Source: Ralstonia sp. 25mfcol4.1 (lineage in GTDB: Bacteria > Pseudomonadota > Gammaproteobacteria > Burkholderiales > Burkholderiaceae). From it: a stretch of DNA of 63,412 nucleotides. Under the pieces are notes generated by a model. That model searched no databases, had not been told where the DNA came from, and saw nothing but the letters and a program-made list of their open reading frames with translations. The position numbers and the translations under genes are program-made. Every line of letters begins with the position of its first letter. The stretch's first letter is position 1. The stretch lies in assembly GCF_900104095.1 (NCBI RefSeq), contig NZ_FNJO01000017.1, positions 1-63,412 on the forward strand, read 5' to 3'. Below, piece by piece: positions 61,396-63,412 of the stretch.

Positions 61396-63412
61396 ATGCA
61401 ATCCCCTCATCGCTTCACGCTCGTGCCAGCCGCCATCGGACTGGCCGCCGCGCTCTGTGTTCAGGTGAACGCCCGGGCACAGGACTACAACCCGGGTGCG
61501 CCGGGCGTGCCTCCCGGCTATATCCAGCAGGACCCCGCCGATGCCAACGTGCTGGGCGATCCGTCCGCGATGGTGGCCGACCCGCCGTCGCGCATCGCCA
61601 CGGTCACTGAAATGGCCGGGGGCCTGAGCTTCGCGCCAGCCGGTTCCGACGAATGGGCGGCGGTGGGCCTGAACCGGCCGATCACGACCGGCGACCGGCT
61701 CTGGGTGGACCCGGGCGGCCGCGCCGAACTGCACGCCGGCACCACGGCGGTGCGGCTGGGCGGGGGGACTGCCGCGACGATCCTGAACCTCGACGACCGC
61801 GCCACCCAGGTAAAGCTGACCCAGGGCACGCTGCAATTGCGCGTGCGTGCGCTGCCGGCCGACCAGCAGGTCGAGGTCGATACGCCAAATCTGGCATTTG
61901 TGCCCCGCGAGCCGGGCGACTACCGGATCGACGTGTCGCCCGACGGCACCTCCACGCTCGTGACGATGCGCCACGGCAGCGCCGTGCTGTATGGCGACAC
62001 CCGGTCGATCGAACTCGGCCGCGGGCAGCGCATGCGGTTTGCGGGCACCGATCTGGCCGACGCAGGCCCGGGCAACTATCCGCCGCCCGACGGCTTTGAC
62101 CAGTGGACCGCCGCGCGCGATGCGCGCGAAGATGCCTCGCCGTCGGCGCGCTATGTGCCGCCCGACATGACCGGCTACACCGCGCTGGACGATTACGGCG
62201 ACTGGCAGCAGGATCCCGGCTATGGCGCCGTGTGGTTCCCCCGCGAAGTGGCGCCGGGTTGGGCGCCTTACAGCACGGGCCGCTGGGCCTGGGTGGCGCC
62301 GTGGGGCTGGACCTGGATCGACGACGCGCCCTGGGGCTTTGCGCCGTCGCACTACGGACGCTGGGCCCACTTCGGCAGCCGTTGGGGCTGGGTGCCGGGG
62401 CCGGTGGCGGTGCGCCCGTGCTACGCGCCGGCCGTGGTCGGTTTCATCGGCGGCACGAGCATCCGCATCGGCGGCGGGCCGGGCGTGGCCTGGTATCCGC
62501 TGGGGCCGCGCGACGTCTACCGGCCCGTGTACCGGGCCAGTCCGCGTTATGTCACGCGTATCAACAATTTTCCGGTCAACAACACGTGGATGCGCGGCGG
62601 CGACCGTGACCGCTGGGTAAATCGCAATGTGCCGGGCGCGATCACGGGCATGCCGTCGCGCAATTTCGTGGAGGGACGGCCTGTACCGCGTGGCAGCCAT
62701 CGCGACGAATGGCGTCAGCTGCCGGCGGGCGAAGCGCGCGGCGGGCCGATCATGGCGCCGGTAAAAGCCAGCCTGATCGGCGGCGCGCGGCCGCAGGGTC
62801 TGCCGCCGATGGCGCGGCAGGGATTCGAACGGCAGGCCATCGCCGCACACCAGCCGGGGCGCGTTGGTGTGGACGACCTGGCCCGCCGTTTTGCCCGCGA
62901 GGGCGGCACCGGCGGCGCCGGACCAGCCTGGCACGGGCCGACGCCCGGCGCGGACTACCGCCGCCAGGGTCAGCCGGGCCGTGACGACGCGCGGCGCGGC
63001 CCGCAACCCGGGCAGGCCTGGCAGCCAGACGTGCGCATGAGCCAGGCGGCGCAGGCAGGCCGCGGGCCGGGCCAGCGGCCCGACGGGCTGCGCAGCGGAG
63101 TGTCGGATGCCCAGCGCCAGCAGTTCGAGCAGCAGCGTGACCAGCAGCGCCAGCTGCACGACCAGCAACGGCAGATGCAAGACCAGCAGCGGCTGTCCAC
63201 GGACAACCAGCGGCAGCAACAGCAGGCGCTGCAGCGGCAGATGCAGGATCAACAGCGCCAGATGCAGGACCAGCAGCGGCAATCGCAGGACGCGCAGCGC
63301 CGGCAGCAGTTCGACCAGCAGCGCGCGCAGCAGGACCGCCAGCAGCAGGACGTCCAGCGACAGGCGCAGGAGCGCCAGCGGCAGTTCGACCAGCAGCGCG
63401 CGCAGCAGGAGC
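61396..63412 (+). CDS. DUF6600/FecR-like exported protein with Gln-rich tail (3' truncated by window)
   Basis: 672 residues are visible and the frame is open at the window end. A signal peptide (1-29, ending NARAQ) is followed by a FecR-like beta region (about 70-210, ITTGDRLWVDPGGRAELHAG). A Trp-rich segment near 275-335 (GRWAWVAPWGWTWIDDAPWG, FGSRWGWVPGPV) matches the DUF6600 family. From residue 565 the sequence becomes a Gln/Arg/Asp heptad-like run (QRQMQDQQRQ repeated), likely an extended coiled coil. The ribosome site is weak. Function is unknown; location is periplasmic or surface. Confidence 0.88.
   Translation, partial: MQSPHRFTLVPAAIGLAAALCVQVNARAQDYNPGAPGVPPGYIQQDPADANVLGDPSAMVADPPSRIATVTEMAGGLSFAPAGSDEWAAVGLNRPITTGDRLWVDPGGRAELHAGTTAVRLGGGTAATILNLDDRATQVKLTQGTLQLRVRALPADQQVEVDTPNLAFVPREPGDYRIDVSPDGTSTLVTMRHGSAVLYGDTRSIELGRGQRMRFAGTDLADAGPGNYPPPDGFDQWTAARDAREDASPSARYVPPDMTGYTALDDYGDWQQDPGYGAVWFPREVAPGWAPYSTGRWAWVAPWGWTWIDDAPWGFAPSHYGRWAHFGSRWGWVPGPVAVRPCYAPAVVGFIGGTSIRIGGGPGVAWYPLGPRDVYRPVYRASPRYVTRINNFPVNNTWMRGGDRDRWVNRNVPGAITGMPSRNFVEGRPVPRGSHRDEWRQLPAGEARGGPIMAPVKASLIGGARPQGLPPMARQGFERQAIAAHQPGRVGVDDLARRFAREGGTGGAGPAWHGPTPGADYRRQGQPGRDDARRGPQPGQAWQPDVRMSQAAQAGRGPGQRPDGLRSGVSDAQRQQFEQQRDQQRQLHDQQRQMQDQQRLSTDNQRQQQQALQRQMQDQQRQMQDQQRQSQDAQRRQQFDQQRAQQDRQQQDVQRQAQERQRQFDQQRAQQE

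Noticed and set aside
61321..63282. A 653-codon minus-strand frame near the window end
   Set aside because: It is the antisense shadow of the DUF6600-like gene, whose signal peptide and domains read cleanly on the plus strand.
63100..63412. CRISPR-like or tandem DNA repeat at the window end
   Set aside because: The repetition is codon-level (Gln, Arg, Asp) within one open frame, with irregular spacing and no spacers.

Overview
The window is high-GC DNA from a betaproteobacterium of the Burkholderiaceae, most likely Cupriavidus or a close Ralstonia relative. This is an inference from the 23S/5S ends, codon use and gene families such as DUF3300/DUF2950 pairs, MHS transporters, a Wsp system and a caa3 oxidase. 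Nearly all of it reads as chromosomal genes. There is no phage, plasmid backbone, CRISPR array or intact insertion sequence. The only mobile-element trace is a solitary IS3-type OrfA at 15.4 kb.

Layout. 0-0.4 kb: end of an rRNA operon (23S 3' end, 5S, terminator). 0.6-7.7 kb: a small exported protein, then a complete tripartite RND multidrug efflux operon with no local regulator. 7.8-14.5 kb: arginase; a DHA2 exporter with its MarR regulator and a tandem palindromic operator; cobyrinate a,c-diamide synthase; an orphan RcsB-like response regulator; a LysR regulator. 14.5-22 kb: a gene-poor stretch, the OrfA relic, a DUF3300/DUF2950 envelope pair, an FNR-type regulator with all four Fe-S cysteines, a PHB-depolymerase-family esterase and an MHS transporter. 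22.2-34 kb: a giant AsmA-like DUF748 protein, rubredoxin, two tiny membrane proteins (one under 60 codons), a four-helix membrane protein, a five-gene caa3-type oxidase operon and a DUF2252 protein. 34-41 kb: an aldehyde dehydrogenase, a MATE exporter, TctB/TctA without TctC, a PadR-like regulator and a DUF4397 lipoprotein.

41.2-51 kb is the most unusual part. It holds a PIMT/erythromycin-esterase-like fusion, a PRC-barrel protein, two BON-domain proteins, a collagen-like exported protein, a short-chain dehydrogenase, a cysteine-rich flavodoxin-fold reductase, a UdgX uracil-DNA glycosylase and a large KatE catalase. Together these look like a damage-repair and survival cluster (inference). 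51.1-59.5 kb is a complete, translationally coupled wspABCDEFR operon for surface-sensing c-di-GMP synthesis. A GGDEF-EAL protein diverges from it. The window ends inside a DUF6600/FecR-like exported protein with a Gln-rich tail; its 3' end is missing.

How the genes may work together: the Wsp array and the GGDEF-EAL protein would set c-di-GMP; the FNR-type protein and the oxidases point to changing oxygen supply; KatE, UdgX and PIMT cover oxidative, DNA and protein damage. Several real genes use TTG or GTG starts (the MarR gene, OrfA, the 120-aa secreted protein, rubredoxin, tctB, wspA) and are easily mis-started.
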